A DNA stretch of 64,000 nt. Origin: Niallia circulans NBRC 13626. GTDB taxonomy: Bacteria; Bacillota; Bacilli; Bacillales; Cytobacillaceae. The position numbers and the translations under genes are program-made. Below are positions 63,975-64,000 of this stretch, piece by piece; positions within the stretch are counted from its first letter, which is position 1; each line of letters opens with the position of its first letter. Location of the stretch: assembly GCF_001591585.1 (NCBI RefSeq), contig NZ_BCVE01000014.1:1-64000 (forward strand), written 5' to 3'. The notes under the pieces were generated by a model that did not search any database, was not told where the DNA came from, and worked only from the letters and a program-made list of their open reading frames with translations.

Positions 63975-64000
63975 ACAATAGGCGTTTTGAAGATATTGTA

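Overview
The window reads as chromosomal DNA of a low-GC, Gram-positive endospore-former relative, most likely a Bacillaceae member (a Niallia/Bacillus-like genome is my guess). The reasons are strong AGGAGG ribosome binding sites, frequent TTG/GTG starts, A/T-rich intergenic DNA with U-tract hairpin terminators, and Bacillus-type operons: tua, dppABCDE-ykfABCD, mtlA-R-F-D, qoxABCD and yclNOPQ. I see no rRNA, tRNA, transposase, phage gene or CRISPR array.

Layout. 0.2-8.7 kb: an eight-gene cell-wall polysaccharide operon in the order of the B. subtilis teichuronic acid operon (tuaABC-x-EFGH), with an SDR sugar-nucleotide epimerase where tuaD should be, behind a PhoP-like box array. 8.7-13.3 kb: an Rrf2 regulator (minus strand), the haem oxidase HemY/CgoX, a membrane diguanylate cyclase and a DUF3870 protein. 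13.4-23.7 kb: a ten-gene murein-peptide uptake and recycling operon, dppABCDE-ykfABCD plus a class A beta-lactamase-fold hydrolase. 23.8-31 kb: single genes, namely a Fur-controlled orphan siderophore ATPase, murB, a VanZ protein, an aldo/keto reductase, ilvD and an AI-2E-type permease. 31.1-33 kb: a MerR regulator broken by a stop codon, then an MpfA-type CNNM/CorC protein. 33.1-38.6 kb: the mannitol PTS locus. 38.6-41.1 kb: a 42-residue small ORF and a class A PBP. 41.2-45.5 kb: cytochrome aa3 quinol oxidase. 45.6-49.7 kb: Fur-regulated yclNOPQ siderophore importer. 49.8-51.7 kb: a YulF-like oxidoreductase and a ROK fructokinase. 51.8-56.8 kb: an envelope-quality cluster of orphan sensor kinase, HtrA protease and membrane-anchored PrsA-like foldase, followed by peptide deformylase on the minus strand. 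57-58.5 kb: a secreted protein of six 28-residue repeats and a small winged-helix-like protein. 58.5-63 kb: an XRE-cupin regulator with a 29-bp palindromic operator leading potABCD. 63.1-63.9 kb: a divergent polysaccharide deacetylase.

How the genes work together. Much of the window serves the envelope: wall polymer synthesis (tua), peptidoglycan synthesis (murB, class A PBP), recovery of wall peptides (dpp-ykf), and folding or degradation of exported proteins (HtrA, PrsA-like). The rest covers iron acquisition, mannitol use, polyamine uptake and respiration. The window is mostly ordinary core genome. The unusual items are the tuaD replacement, an exact 21-bp-period intergenic repeat, an 11-bp-period TTC array before htrA, two ribosome binding sites separated from their start codons by a hairpin, the 28-residue-repeat secreted protein, and small ORFs with good ribosome binding sites. 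I did not find a clearly new multi-gene system.
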